Of a stretch of 64,000 nucleotides of DNA, positions 27,271 to 35,380 are shown piece by piece (the first letter of the stretch is position 1; the number at the start of each line of letters is the position of its first letter). The DNA comes from Ilyomonas sp965214235 (lineage in GTDB: Bacteria > Bacteroidota > Bacteroidia > Chitinophagales > Chitinophagaceae). The stretch is from the NCBI GenBank assembly GCA_965214235.1, contig CBDCBH010000003.1:1674001-1738000 (forward strand), written 5' to 3'. The position numbers and the translations under genes are program-made. Under the pieces are notes generated by a model that ran no database searches, was not told the origin of the DNA, and saw nothing but the letters and a program-made list of their open reading frames with translations.

Positions 27271-28284
27271 AAACGGATAACGTTGGTAATGTTTTAAGGC
27301 GATGCCGGTGCCACGAACCACGCTTTTTAAAGGATCATCGGCAATGTGAACAGGTAATTTTATTTTCTGGCTTAGCCTTTTGTCCAAACCCCGCAGCAAT
27401 GCACCGCCGCCGGTAAGATACAAACCACGGCGATAGATGTCGGAAGCTAGTTCGGGTGGCGTAGTTTCCAGCGCTTTCAGTACAGCTTCTTCTATCTTAA
27501 AAATGCTTTTGTCCAAGGCTTCGGCAACTTCCTGGTAGCTTACCATAATTTGCTTCGGAATACCGGTTACCAAATCTCTACCATTCACCGGCAAATCATC
27601 GGGAGGCGATTCGAGGTCTTTCATTGCCGCGCCAATTTGTATTTTAATTTGTTCTGCCGTACGCTCACCAATTAATAAACTATGATAACGGCGCAAGGCT
27701 TCCATAATATCCATGGTAAATTCATCACCCGCAATACGAATACTTTGGTCGCAAACAATACCAGCCAGTGCAATTACCGTAATGCCGGTTGTTCCGCCGC
27801 CAATGTCAATAATCATGTTGCCTACAGGTTCTTCTACATCAATGCCAATACCAATGGCGGCTGCCATCGGTTCGTGCAACAAATACACTTCTTTCGCACC
27901 GGCTTGTTCTGCACTGTCGCGCACTGCGCGTTTTTCTACCTCGGTAATACTTGAGGGAATGCAAATCATCATACGCCAGCTTGGTGGAAAGAGGGGCTTT
28001 TTCGGGTAAATCATTTTTATCATTTCCCGTATCATCAGTTCAGCCGCATTAAAGTCGGCAATTACGCCATCTTTTAAAGGACGAACCGTGCGAATGCTTT
28101 CATGTGTTTTTTCGTGCATAAGCAGTGCTCGCTTGCCTACTGCCAATACTTCTTTCGGGTTGTTTCGGTTAAGGGCAACAATTGAGGGTTCGTTTACTAC
28201 TATTTCTTCATTGTGAATAATAAGTGTGTTTGCCGTACCCAAGTCCATTGCAATCTCCTGGGTAAAAAAATTAAAAAGTGCCAT
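27259..28284 (-). CDS. mreB: Rod shape-determining actin-like protein MreB
   Basis: Forms membrane-bound filaments that guide side-wall peptidoglycan synthesis. The 341-residue protein has the actin-fold nucleotide motifs DLGTANTLI (15-23), IDIGGGTTGITVIAL in the middle and YLTGGGALLRGLD near the C-terminus, with normal MreB length. It heads the mreB-mreC-mreD order on the minus strand. Its stop codon lies inside the heptamer repeat block. Confidence 0.98.
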   Translation of the reverse strand: MALFNFFTQEIAMDLGTANTLIIHNEEIVVNEPSIVALNRNNPKEVLAVGKRALLMHEKTHESIRTVRPLKDGVIADFNAAELMIREMIKMIYPKKPLFPPSWRMMICIPSSITEVEKRAVRDSAEQAGAKEVYLLHEPMAAAIGIGIDVEEPVGNMIIDIGGGTTGITVIALAGIVCDQSIRIAGDEFTMDIMEALRRYHSLLIGERTAEQIKIQIGAAMKDLESPPDDLPVNGRDLVTGIPKQIMVSYQEVAEALDKSIFKIEEAVLKALETTPPELASDIYRRGLYLTGGGALLRGLDKRLSQKIKLPVHIADDPLKSVVRGTGIALKHYQRYPFIMR

Positions 28285-28395
28285 TTATTTGTTAGGATAA
28301 AAATTTGTAAATCGTTATTGTGTCAGATAGCGTTGCAAATTTGAACGAAATAAACTGAATAAACAAAGTGTGCATAAGCTAATTTGACATGCAGA

Positions 28396-28563
28396 CTAAT
28401 TAACAGAAATAATAACGTTTTGTATGTGATAATTGATCCTACCTACAAAGTAATCTACATTAAATGGCTTTTCTATAAAGTCGTGGCACATATATTCTTC
28501 CATATCGAGTTATTGTACGTCTAACATAATAATGTCAGGTTTTGTTTTGCTTGTTTTTGCCTC
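28396..28563 (-). pseudogene. Remnant of a response-regulator receiver domain
   Basis: One minus-strand frame reads EAKTSKTKPDIIMLDVQ, a stop (TAA at 28510-28512), then LDMEEYMCHDFIEKPFNVDY and FVGRINYHIQN before a TAG at 28396-28398. KPDIIMLDV is the beta3 strand with the phosphoacceptor Asp, and DFIEKPFN is the beta5 Lys-Pro motif, of CheY-like receivers. About 35 residues normally lying between these two motifs are missing, and the N-terminal strand is absent. It is therefore a deleted, stop-containing relic. A histidine kinase gene lies 380 bp away on the other strand. Confidence 0.65.
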
Positions 28564-28575
28564 TTATGCAAATAA

Positions 28576-28599
28576 AAAGAGCAGCCTAAGCTGCTCTTT
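28576..28599. terminator. Stem-loop terminator next to the receiver remnant
   Basis: Perfect 10-bp stem AAAGAGCAGC / GCTGCTCTTT with a CTAA loop. It is followed on the minus strand by a T-rich run, so it would stop minus-strand transcription that no intact gene now supplies. Confidence 0.7.
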
Positions 28600-28891
28600 G
28601 ATAACATTAACCCTCAAAACGAATAATACAAAATTGAAATTATCAAAAATTACGAAATCGAAAATTAAAAAACCTAATAACTAAATAATAAGTGATTCAA
28701 AATAAAACTGAGTAACACTGATTCTTAAAAAATAGAATAAAACGTGGCGGGTTAATGTATCGAACACATATTATGCAAAAGCAATGCCGTAGATGTACAA
28801 ACGTTAACTTAAAAATAAAACGAACCACTTCAAAAATTTGGATTATCATATATTAAATTTTAATTTAATGGCGTTACAAGAAAAGCTTACC

Positions 28892-28919
28892 TTGTAGCCC
28901 GAAGTTGCTGCTACCTTTT
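28892..28919 (+). promoter_or_regulatory. Candidate promoter of the histidine kinase gene
   Basis: TTG at 28892-28894 and TACCTTTT at 28912-28919, 17 nt apart, resemble the Bacteroidetes -33/-7 pair. The ATG is 24 nt downstream of the second box. Confidence 0.4.
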
Positions 28920-28943
28920 ACATTACCAATATAATTCATAAAC

Positions 28944-30020
28944 ATGCCCACCAAAAACCAACAAATTAAAAAACTTATTGAATTGAATGATGAGCTGGAA
29001 AACTATTTTGAAAATACCATTATCCCACAGTTGTTTGTGGATGCAGATCTGGTACTGCGAAAACTTACCCCACGGGCTATCAGGCAATTTAATTTTTTAG
29101 AAACCGATATTGGAAAACATATTACTGAGATCAGGAATAATCATTACTTTCTGCCTATCATTGACAACATTCTGCAAGTGATAAATAGTAATATAAAGCT
29201 TGAAAAAGAAATTCAAACGGTAGATTTAAAATGGTACCAGATGAATATCTTACCTTATATAACGCTTAAGGGAAATAAAACCAATGGTGTAATTATAACC
29301 CTTGTTGAAATAACGCAGCGCATAAAAGCATTAAAAGATTTAGAACAGGTAGTTAACGATCATGAAATATTATTAGATACCATTTCGCACGACATAAAAA
29401 CACCGCTAAGCAGCTTGCTAACGGCTTTTAAAATTATAAAAGATGTACCTCCTCAAAATGTTGACGATATTCAAACGCTTTTGCAGGTACAGGAACAAAG
29501 CATAGTTAAAATGCAAAGTTTAATTAATGAACTAACGGCAACCCGCGAACAGGAATATAAACTTAAGACAGAGCAGGAACTGATAGATTTTGAACATATT
29601 ATAGAAGATGTGCGCCTTACGCTGTATGATGATATAGTAAAATCGGGGGCTGTGATACATACGGACTTACAGGTTTCGCAAATTACTTTTCCGAGCATGA
29701 AATTGAGAAGCATTATTTATAATCTTGTAATGAATGCTATTAAATACAAATCGCCGGACTACACGCCAGACATATTTATTAAAACAGAACTGGAAAATAA
29801 CTTTGTTGTTATTACTATAAAAGACAATGGAGTTGGAATAGAAAAAAGCCATCAAAAAGCGGTATTTTCAAAATATGTAAGGCTCGAAAGCAACGTAGAA
29901 GGTTCGGGAATCGGGTTGTATCTGGTAAAAGAGCATGTAACCAAAGCCGGCGGAAGAGTAGAGCTGCATAGTGAGTTAGGCAAAGGCTCGGAATTTAAAG
30001 TGTATTTAAAAGCTGACTGA
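28944..30020 (+). CDS. PAS-type sensor histidine kinase
   Basis: Cytoplasmic sensor kinase of 358 residues without membrane helices. The N-terminal part (about 1-130) looks like a PAS-type sensor ending in an ITQRIKALKDL linker. The HisKA box DTISHDIKTPLSSLL has the phosphoacceptor His149. The ATPase domain shows the N box NLVMNAIKY, the G1 box DNGVGI and the G2 box GSGIGLYLVKEHV. No receiver or output partner is intact nearby; a response-regulator relic lies just upstream. Confidence 0.9.
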   Translation: MPTKNQQIKKLIELNDELENYFENTIIPQLFVDADLVLRKLTPRAIRQFNFLETDIGKHITEIRNNHYFLPIIDNILQVINSNIKLEKEIQTVDLKWYQMNILPYITLKGNKTNGVIITLVEITQRIKALKDLEQVVNDHEILLDTISHDIKTPLSSLLTAFKIIKDVPPQNVDDIQTLLQVQEQSIVKMQSLINELTATREQEYKLKTEQELIDFEHIIEDVRLTLYDDIVKSGAVIHTDLQVSQITFPSMKLRSIIYNLVMNAIKYKSPDYTPDIFIKTELENNFVVITIKDNGVGIEKSHQKAVFSKYVRLESNVEGSGIGLYLVKEHVTKAGGRVELHSELGKGSEFKVYLKAD

Positions 30021-30163
30021 GTTATGTTTTATTCCGCCACAGCTTTAAAATTATGCAGTAGCAATATCGTCAAGACAACGTTTATGAGATGCCTTAATCT
30101 TACAGGTTGATACAAGCAATATCTATTTAAATTTTTATTGTAAGGAGCATACGCAATGAATAC

Positions 30164-30613
30164 TTATTTGCGGTGTTGCTTAAAAAAATCTTTCATCAAC
30201 TGTGCACATTCTTCAGCTAATATTCCGGCTATTATTTTTGTTTTTGGATGAAAAGGAAACACATCTTTTGTAATATGCTCATAACCGTTTTTATCATCTT
30301 TGGCGCCATAAATTACCTGCCCGATTTTACTCCAGTACAATGCACCGCAGCACATAAGGCAAGGCTCAATGGTTACATATACAGTTGCATCGGGCAAATA
30401 CTTTGCGCCCAAAAAATGGCAGGCAGATGTAATAGCCAATATCTCTGCATGAGCTGTTGGGTCTTTTAATAATTCAACCTGATTATAAGCGCGCGAAACA
30501 ATTTTATTATTCATTACTATAACAGCGCCTACGGGCACTTCATCAGCACCAAACGCATTCTGCGCTTCGCGCAAAGCATGATACATAAAGTATTCGTGTG
30601 AATGGGATGTCAT
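30164..30613 (-). CDS. tadA: tRNA adenosine / nucleoside deaminase
   Basis: Zinc-dependent deaminase of the cytidine deaminase fold, with wobble-adenosine editing of tRNA-Arg as the likely role. The 149-residue protein has the zinc and proton-shuttle motif HAE at 55-57 and PCLMC at 84-88. Family members include guanine deaminases, and the sequence alone does not settle the substrate. It is followed by a perfect 20-bp inverted repeat on the hsp20 side. Confidence 0.85.
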   Translation of the reverse strand: MTSHSHEYFMYHALREAQNAFGADEVPVGAVIVMNNKIVSRAYNQVELLKDPTAHAEILAITSACHFLGAKYLPDATVYVTIEPCLMCCGALYWSKIGQVIYGAKDDKNGYEHITKDVFPFHPKTKIIAGILAEECAQLMKDFFKQHRK

Positions 30614-30651
30614 GCGGCTAAAGTAGAGAGGAAAGACGAGATGTAAAAGAT

Positions 30652-30706
30652 GAGTAAAAACAAAAGGCTCACAAAGAATTTCTTCATGAGCCTTTTGTTT
30701 TTACTC
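30652..30706. terminator. Perfect 20-bp stem-loop between hsp20 and tadA
   Basis: Arms 30652-30671 and 30687-30706 are exact reverse complements with a 15-nt loop that itself can pair. Each arm holds the 12-mer TTTGTTTTTACT (30653-30664 on minus, 30694-30705 on plus). It lies 14 bp after the hsp20 stop and is best read as its terminator. Confidence 0.75.
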
Positions 30707-30720
30707 GTATTTAAAAACCC

Positions 30721-31146
30721 TTAATCAATCTTTACTTCCTGCGCCGGCTTTTGCGCTTCGGCAGTTTTGGGTAAAGAGATGATTAATACTCCGTTTTCCT
30801 GCCTTGCATTGATACCGTTTGTAGCAACTGTTTCATTCAATTGAACAACCCTTTCAAACGATTTAATGGGATATTCCTGGCTGATAAAATTGGGTAAAGC
30901 CTTTTCATCTACCGTGCGTGTGCCGCTGATGTGAAGCATTCCTTCAACAACGGAAATTTTGATGTTTTCCTTGTCGAAGCCCAGTGCATATACATACACT
31001 TCAAAGCCCGCTTCTGTTTCAGCAATGTTTACAGGCACATTGTATTTTGGGCGGCGAAATGCGGGCGCCCAGCCGTGTCGTCCAAACGAATGACGATGTT
31101 TTGCAAATGCAGGATGATTGCCTGCTGTGTTCCATTTTCCGTACAT
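30721..31146 (-). CDS. Hsp20/alpha-crystallin family small heat-shock protein
   Basis: ATP-independent chaperone that holds unfolded proteins. The 141-residue protein has an alpha-crystallin domain from about residue 37: VPVNIAETEAGFEVYVYALG, KENIKISVVEGMLHISG, FERVVQLNETVATNGINA and the C-terminal ENGVLIISLPK. The N-terminal region is His/Arg/Phe-rich, as in oligomerising sHsps. A C-terminal IxI-like VKID ends the protein. It is the distal gene of a minus-strand run with two small membrane proteins upstream. Confidence 0.95.
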   Translation of the reverse strand: MYGKWNTAGNHPAFAKHRHSFGRHGWAPAFRRPKYNVPVNIAETEAGFEVYVYALGFDKENIKISVVEGMLHISGTRTVDEKALPNFISQEYPIKSFERVVQLNETVATNGINARQENGVLIISLPKTAEAQKPAQEVKID

Positions 31147-31164
31147 ATACTTTGTTTTTATTGA

Positions 31165-31404
31165 TTACTGATGTTGATAATTATCGGGCTGATGATAGTA
31201 GCGATACCCACTATCGGGGTACGCATACGGCGGCGGATAATTCGGGTAAGGATTGTACCTGTCGTAATAGCCGTGATGCAAGCCCCAGTGCGGTCCCCAG
31301 CCGTATCGCATACCGCAGTATTTAGGGTTTACAAAAGCCGTAAGCAAACCGAATGATAAAGCCGCTGATGAGAACGCGATAAAAAAATATCTTCCTCGTC
31401 TCAT
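31165..31404 (-). CDS. Small membrane protein with Tyr/Pro/Gly-rich tail
   Basis: A 79-residue protein: an N-terminal membrane helix or signal anchor (about 5-25), then a tail of short Tyr-, Pro-, Gly- and His-rich stretches (for example YNPYPNYPPPYAYPDSGY). No family was recognised. It lies between hsp20 (18 bp away) and the membrane protein at 31416 (11 bp away), so it belongs to the same transcription unit. Confidence 0.65.
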   Translation of the reverse strand: MRRGRYFFIAFSSAALSFGLLTAFVNPKYCGMRYGWGPHWGLHHGYYDRYNPYPNYPPPYAYPDSGYRYYHQPDNYQHQ

Positions 31405-31415
31405 AATTTTTGTTT

Positions 31416-31733
31416 TTAAGATGATTGTTTTGCTGTTGTCGCTTCGTTGGTTCGTTTGTTATCAAACCAATCCCTTCTGCCACAACCGTAAGTAAATTTT
31501 TGTTTGAAGTGATTGTATTCTTCATCGTTCATGCTGCGGATTTTATCGGCAAATTGGGGGTTAAATCCACGTCCCCGCCAGTAACCGCCCCTGCGAAAAC
31601 CAATGCCAACAACCAACCGGATAGCAAGGCCTATGAATAAGATGAACAAAAACAAACGGAGGATAAAAAACGGTAAAAAGAACAACGCCGCTCCTGCTAA
31701 TATCCCGGCGATGATGGCTCTGAAAATTCTCAT
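31416..31733 (-). CDS. Small membrane protein with C-terminal MNDEEY motif
   Basis: A 105-residue protein. The ATG at 31733 is chosen because it begins MRIFRAIIAG, followed by two close hydrophobic helices (about 5-45). The cytoplasmic or periplasmic tail is Arg/Gly-rich, then has the helix IRSMNDEEYNHFKQKF and CGRRDW. It resembles the protein at 38347, which has NMSDEERSKLRSEMRNRC after two helices. The two genes would be neighbours if the accessory array between them were removed. Confidence 0.65.
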   Translation of the reverse strand: MRIFRAIIAGILAGAALFFLPFFILRLFLFILFIGLAIRLVVGIGFRRGGYWRGRGFNPQFADKIRSMNDEEYNHFKQKFTYGCGRRDWFDNKRTNEATTAKQSS

Positions 31734-31845
31734 TGTAATTGTTTTATAATAAGGAAGACGAAGAGGAGTGAATTTTACTTTAAGGACAATTGAAGAAGAG
31801 AAAATGATAAGCTTATTATTATTTGAGAAAGAGAGAATATACTTT

Positions 31846-31925
31846 CGCAAATGCAGTCGTTTAGAGTTGTATTTGCGCAATGGTAATGCTGGGGTTGCGT
31901 ATATTTGGGAGTTAGCGGCAAGCTT
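31846..31925 (+). repeat. Leader element of accessory array 1 (copy L1)
   Basis: Begins with a hairpin CGCAAATgCA ... TGtATTTGCG and ends with ATATTTGGGAGTTAGCGGC. A second copy of the same design is at 43308-43374, also just before an accessory plus-strand gene; the last 19 nt differ at two positions. The embedded GTTAGCG (31911-31917) resembles the GTTRRRY core of integron recombination sites. Confidence 0.6.
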
Positions 31926-31944
31926 AAAAAAAGACACTTCCTAA

Positions 31945-33258
31945 TTGAAAGATAGAATTGAAAATATAGTTATAGATTTTTTTGTAAACTCGTTGGACTT
32001 CAACGGAATTCCTTTGCGTAGTATTTCACAAAAATTAAACATTAACTATGAAAACTCAATTGACCTAATAAAGGAATTGGTTAAAGATGATATTATTTCA
32101 ATTCAATCAAGCACTAATCCTCATATAATCGGCTTTCAACATTATCCAATTGACAGTCAAATACACATTTTAGAGGAAGCAAAAAAGACAAAAGAAATTC
32201 TTCACTCATTTGGTGAGATTACAATGTCATCAGAAGATACAGAATTCCCTATTTGCTTATATCCAAGTAAAACCTATCTCCAAAAGAACCGGGACTTATC
32301 TGTATTCAACAACGCAACTTATTCAAAACAGCTTGCACTTGGTGAGCCGCATTTAAAGCCAATTTTCTTTGAAATAGAAGTGTTAGATAGATATTTTAAT
32401 GACCCAAGATTTGATTTCAAATTTGAAGATTACTCAGGACGTATATCATGCAAATATGGTGAAGATGAAAAGCCAATTGTAAGAGAAGAAGATGACATAT
32501 TTTTGAAAACCTTTGGACTTGGTTTTGATGAAAACGGCAACAGATTGGCGGTTGTATACTTAAGGTATCTTAAAGATTTAACCCCTGAACATCAAGTCTA
32601 TTGGAAAACCAAAGAAAAGTCAGGCGATTGCAAAATTCTTGAAGAATACTATCAAAATTCTATTCAAGGTAATTGGGCATTCTCGTATTCGATTTTTTCA
32701 GGCTTTCTTGGTGAGCTAAAATGTATTAAAGAGTTGACAGAACTAATTTTTTCAAAACCAATTTTTAAGAGAGTATTTGAAAGGGAAAATAGACCAAAGG
32801 AGTTTACATTTTTCTTTGTACCAACGTTAAAAAATTACAACGATTTTATTTTGCTTCTTGATAAAATGATTTCAGAGAACATCAATAAAGAATTTTTTGA
32901 GGGAAAAATTGAGCTTTTTGAATTCAAAAAAATAGAAGATGGGTTGGTTGAACGACAAACTAAAGGGACACTCCAACTATTTGAAGAGTGGTTAACTTCT
33001 GTTTACAATGTCAAAGGTGAAGGAACTGTAAGCGACCTTTTTAAACCATTAAAGAGAATAAGAAGGGAAAGGCAAAACCCTGCTCATAGAATTGACGAGA
33101 ATCAATACGATAGACAATTTATTGACAAACAAAAAGAAATAATGAGTGAAGTATATTCCGTATTTAGAAACTTGAGGGTTATACTTCATCAGCATCCAAG
33201 AGCAAAAAATTTTGAAATTCCTAATTGGTTAGAAAATGGAAAAATCAAGACGTTTTAA
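31945..33258 (+). CDS. Accessory protein with winged-helix-like N-term and HEPN-like C-term
   Basis: 437-residue protein of no recognised family, AT-rich compared with its neighbours. The first 60 residues (VNSLDFNGIPLRSISQKLNI) look like a winged helix. The C-terminal 75 residues are helical and contain RERQNPAHRI, an Rx4H pattern (Arg376-His381) as in HEPN ribonucleases. The start is TTG at 31945, 28 nt after the GTTAGCG core of leader L1; no nearby ATG keeps the conserved-looking start. It is followed by attC-like site A. A toxin or abortive-infection role is possible but unproven. Confidence 0.5.
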   Translation: MKDRIENIVIDFFVNSLDFNGIPLRSISQKLNINYENSIDLIKELVKDDIISIQSSTNPHIIGFQHYPIDSQIHILEEAKKTKEILHSFGEITMSSEDTEFPICLYPSKTYLQKNRDLSVFNNATYSKQLALGEPHLKPIFFEIEVLDRYFNDPRFDFKFEDYSGRISCKYGEDEKPIVREEDDIFLKTFGLGFDENGNRLAVVYLRYLKDLTPEHQVYWKTKEKSGDCKILEEYYQNSIQGNWAFSYSIFSGFLGELKCIKELTELIFSKPIFKRVFERENRPKEFTFFFVPTLKNYNDFILLLDKMISENINKEFFEGKIELFEFKKIEDGLVERQTKGTLQLFEEWLTSVYNVKGEGTVSDLFKPLKRIRRERQNPAHRIDENQYDRQFIDKQKEIMSEVYSVFRNLRVILHQHPRAKNFEIPNWLENGKIKTF

Positions 33259-33271
33259 AAAAAAGCCAGCC

Positions 33272-33474
33272 GCTAACATGGGGTTTTGCAATATTGGGGC
33301 AGGACGTTGTAATCTTCATCATTAGCAACATGGCAGCAGTTGTTCGGGCAGGACAAACATCGCTGAGCCTTTGGTTGTTATCTTGTACATTTGTTTTTCA
33401 ATCGTCAGCGGTTCCGGGCTTGACGTTTTCAAATCCCCCAACATCGCAAAGCCCTGTTCGTTAGCAGCGCAAGG
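33272..33474 (+). repeat. attC-like site A
   Basis: Starts 14 bp after the preceding stop. Left arm GCTAAC-ATG-GGGTTTTGC-AAT-ATTGGGG (33273-33300) pairs with the right arm at about 33436-33473, which ends TTCGTTAGC. Outer TAAC/GTTA boxes, an unequal spacer on each side and a longer inner stem match integron attC architecture. The interior is about 135 nt, longer than usual. It fills the 396-bp gap before the hxlR-type gene. Confidence 0.6.
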
Positions 33475-33654
33475 CTAAATCGATCATACAGCCGACACTA
33501 AGTCATCAATGGACTGCCCACTGACGAACTTAAATCGGTTTTTGTGAACTCTTCAATAGCAGTTCTTCTATCAACATTTGGTGATGGTAAATGCTTCGTT
33601 GGCTTTTAGAAAAATTCTCTCGGACAGACAATTATTCAGACATGTCGCTAACGA

Positions 33655-34005
33655 TTATTTCCGAAGAATTACTTTTCTGTGTTCAATTCCCCAATCAGAA
33701 AGATTGTTTATAATTGTCTGTAGTGTATTGCCGTATTCCGTTAGGTTATACTTAACGGTTAGAGGTCGGGTATCTAACACGGTTCGAGTAATTAGTTTAT
33801 TTATCTCCAACTCTTTTAGCTCCTTGCTCAACATTTTGTTTGATATACCCTTTACGTCATTCAAAATGTCAGAAAATCTCCTATCGGTATAATAGCAAAT
33901 AGACGAAAGGATAGAAATCTTCCACTTTCCGCTCAGCACATACATAGCGTCATGGACAGCCATAATTTCTCTTTTGTGTCCTAATTGACAATGATTTTCA
34001 GTCAT
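33655..34005 (-). CDS. HxlR-family winged-helix transcription regulator
   Basis: 116-residue DNA-binding protein. The HxlR pattern is complete: KREIMAVHDAMYVLSGKWKISILSSI (key residues LSGKWKISIL), FSDILNDVKGISNKMLSKELKELE as the helix-turn-helix, and the wing RPLTVKYNLTEYG. It has a Cys near the N-terminus (Cys6) that could sense redox or aldehydes, as in some relatives. It is divergent from the SDR gene at 34111 and probably represses both across the shared 105-bp gap. It lies inside accessory array 1, opposite to the array direction. Confidence 0.9.
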   Translation of the reverse strand: MTENHCQLGHKREIMAVHDAMYVLSGKWKISILSSICYYTDRRFSDILNDVKGISNKMLSKELKELEINKLITRTVLDTRPLTVKYNLTEYGNTLQTIINNLSDWGIEHRKVILRK

Positions 34006-34006
34006 A

Positions 34007-34056
34007 AGTTACTTTGTTACCTAAAGGTTACTGTTTCTTTTGGTTACAAAGTAACT
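34007..34056. promoter_or_regulatory. Candidate HxlR operator
   Basis: Inverted repeat AGTTACTTTGTTACC (34007-34021) / GGTTACAAAGTAACT (34042-34056), 14 of 15 pairs, with an extra GGTTAC half-site at 34026-34031. It begins 2 bp from the hxlR-type start and lies between the divergent genes, as expected for an autoregulating HxlR protein. Confidence 0.65.
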
Positions 34057-34075
34057 AAAAGAAATTATTATTATC

Positions 34076-34083
34076 TAAGTTTG
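34076..34083 (+). promoter_or_regulatory. -7 box of the SDR gene in array 1
   Basis: TAAGTTTG is a full TAnnTTTG match 27 nt before the ATG at 34111 and just downstream of the candidate operator. Confidence 0.5.
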
Positions 34084-34110
34084 CACTGTAAATAATTAAA
34101 TATTTAAGAA

Positions 34111-34854
34111 ATGGATTTCAAAAACAAAAAAGTAGTTATAACAGGCGGAACAACAGGAATTGGATTAGCAACTGCAAAAGCATTTATTAAAGCAGGAGCT
34201 AATGTGTGGATTACAGGCAGAAGTGTTGGAAACTTACAAAAGGCGGCGGAAGAAATTAACAGCCCAAAATTGAAAACCCTCGTTTCGGACACGTCAAACT
34301 TGGCAGGCATTTCAATCTTGGAAAAAGCAGTTGCCGAAGACGGCGGTAAATTAGATGTACTTTTCTTAAATGCGGGAATTGGGGTATTTGCGCCAATTGA
34401 AAAAGTAACAGAAGCGGATTTTGATGCGCAATTTAATACCAATGTAAAAGGGCATTTTTTCACCTTGCAAAAGCTGATTCCACATTTAGCAAACGGAGCG
34501 TCTGTAGTGTTCACATCTTCTGGCAATGCAACGGCTTCAAATTTAGGCAGCAGCGTATATTCTTCAACAAAAGGAGCAATAAATAAAATTGCCCAAATTG
34601 CGGCAAACGAATTGGCGGAAAGGAAAATTCGTGTGAATATTGTTAGTCCGGGACCGATACTAACACCTGGTTTAGAATCTGTCGTGCCAGCAGAATCGAA
34701 ACAGTATTTAGCTGCTGCAACAGCTTTACAAAGATTGGGCGATCCTGATGAAATTGCCAAAACCGTGCTATTCCTTGCTTCCGATGATGCAAGTTTTACT
34801 ACAGGAACGGAAATAGTAGTTGATGGTGGATACCTCAATTATGCACTAAAATAA
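34111..34854 (+). CDS. SDR-family oxidoreductase (HxlR-controlled)
   Basis: Classical short-chain dehydrogenase of 247 residues. It has the NAD(P)-binding TGGTTGIGLATA, NAGIG, the catalytic Ser (FTSSGNA) with YxxxK in VYSSTKGA, and the C-terminal SDR phrase TGTEIVVDGGYL. Substrate is unknown. HxlR/SDR divergent pairs are common, and the regulator probably responds to the stress or compound handled by the enzyme. It is followed, 143 bp on, by attC-like site B. Confidence 0.92.
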   Translation: MDFKNKKVVITGGTTGIGLATAKAFIKAGANVWITGRSVGNLQKAAEEINSPKLKTLVSDTSNLAGISILEKAVAEDGGKLDVLFLNAGIGVFAPIEKVTEADFDAQFNTNVKGHFFTLQKLIPHLANGASVVFTSSGNATASNLGSSVYSSTKGAINKIAQIAANELAERKIRVNIVSPGPILTPGLESVVPAESKQYLAAATALQRLGDPDEIAKTVLFLASDDASFTTGTEIVVDGGYLNYALK

Positions 34855-34997
34855 ATCAGCAATAGCCATTATTTAGCGAACACAGACAGCGGTATTTTGC
34901 CGCTTCTCATTTTCTACTGATTTCTTTTTGTATTACATTACTCGAATTTTCCATTAGTTTTCCTACTGACAGGACAAGCGACAGAAAAGCCCGTGCT

Positions 34998-35190
34998 GGT
35001 AACATTGGTTTGGCGTTATGGCGGGGCGACGAACAAGCCATCAGCAACTGTTCGTTATTCAACAATAGTTCCAGCTTGACCAGCATCGCTCAGCAAAAGA
35101 ATAGTTTTGTACTTTAGTTCTTTATTTGGCTTCAGTTGTCGGCTGACAGAACATAAAATGCCGCAACAACGCCAAGCCTTTACCGTTGGT
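34998..35190 (+). repeat. attC-like site B
   Basis: Left GGTTTGGCGTTATGGCGG (35007-35024), preceded by TAACATT, pairs with 35161-35178 (15 of 18); the right arm ends TTTACCGTTGGT. The interior has the 13-mer CAATAGTTCCAGC (35063-35075), also present in site C. The rest of the 526-bp gap (34855-35380) holds no gene that I can see. Confidence 0.6.
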
Positions 35191-35380
35191 GATCATTGTA
35201 AAAACGACCATCGTGAAACTAAACGACAAACAAAATAAAAGTACACACCACAAACTACTTTGACACTTTTACGAAGAAGGGAAAGATATAAAAATGATTT
35301 TTGTTACAAAAACTCAATCAAAAAGCAAATATACTGTTGACAATATTTGAAGAAAGTAAAAGAATAATAAAGAGCAGAAA

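Noticed and set aside
33272..33474. Simple terminator hairpin after the HEPN-like gene
   Set aside because: The arms are about 130 nt apart with matching outer boxes, and the same plan recurs after other accessory genes.
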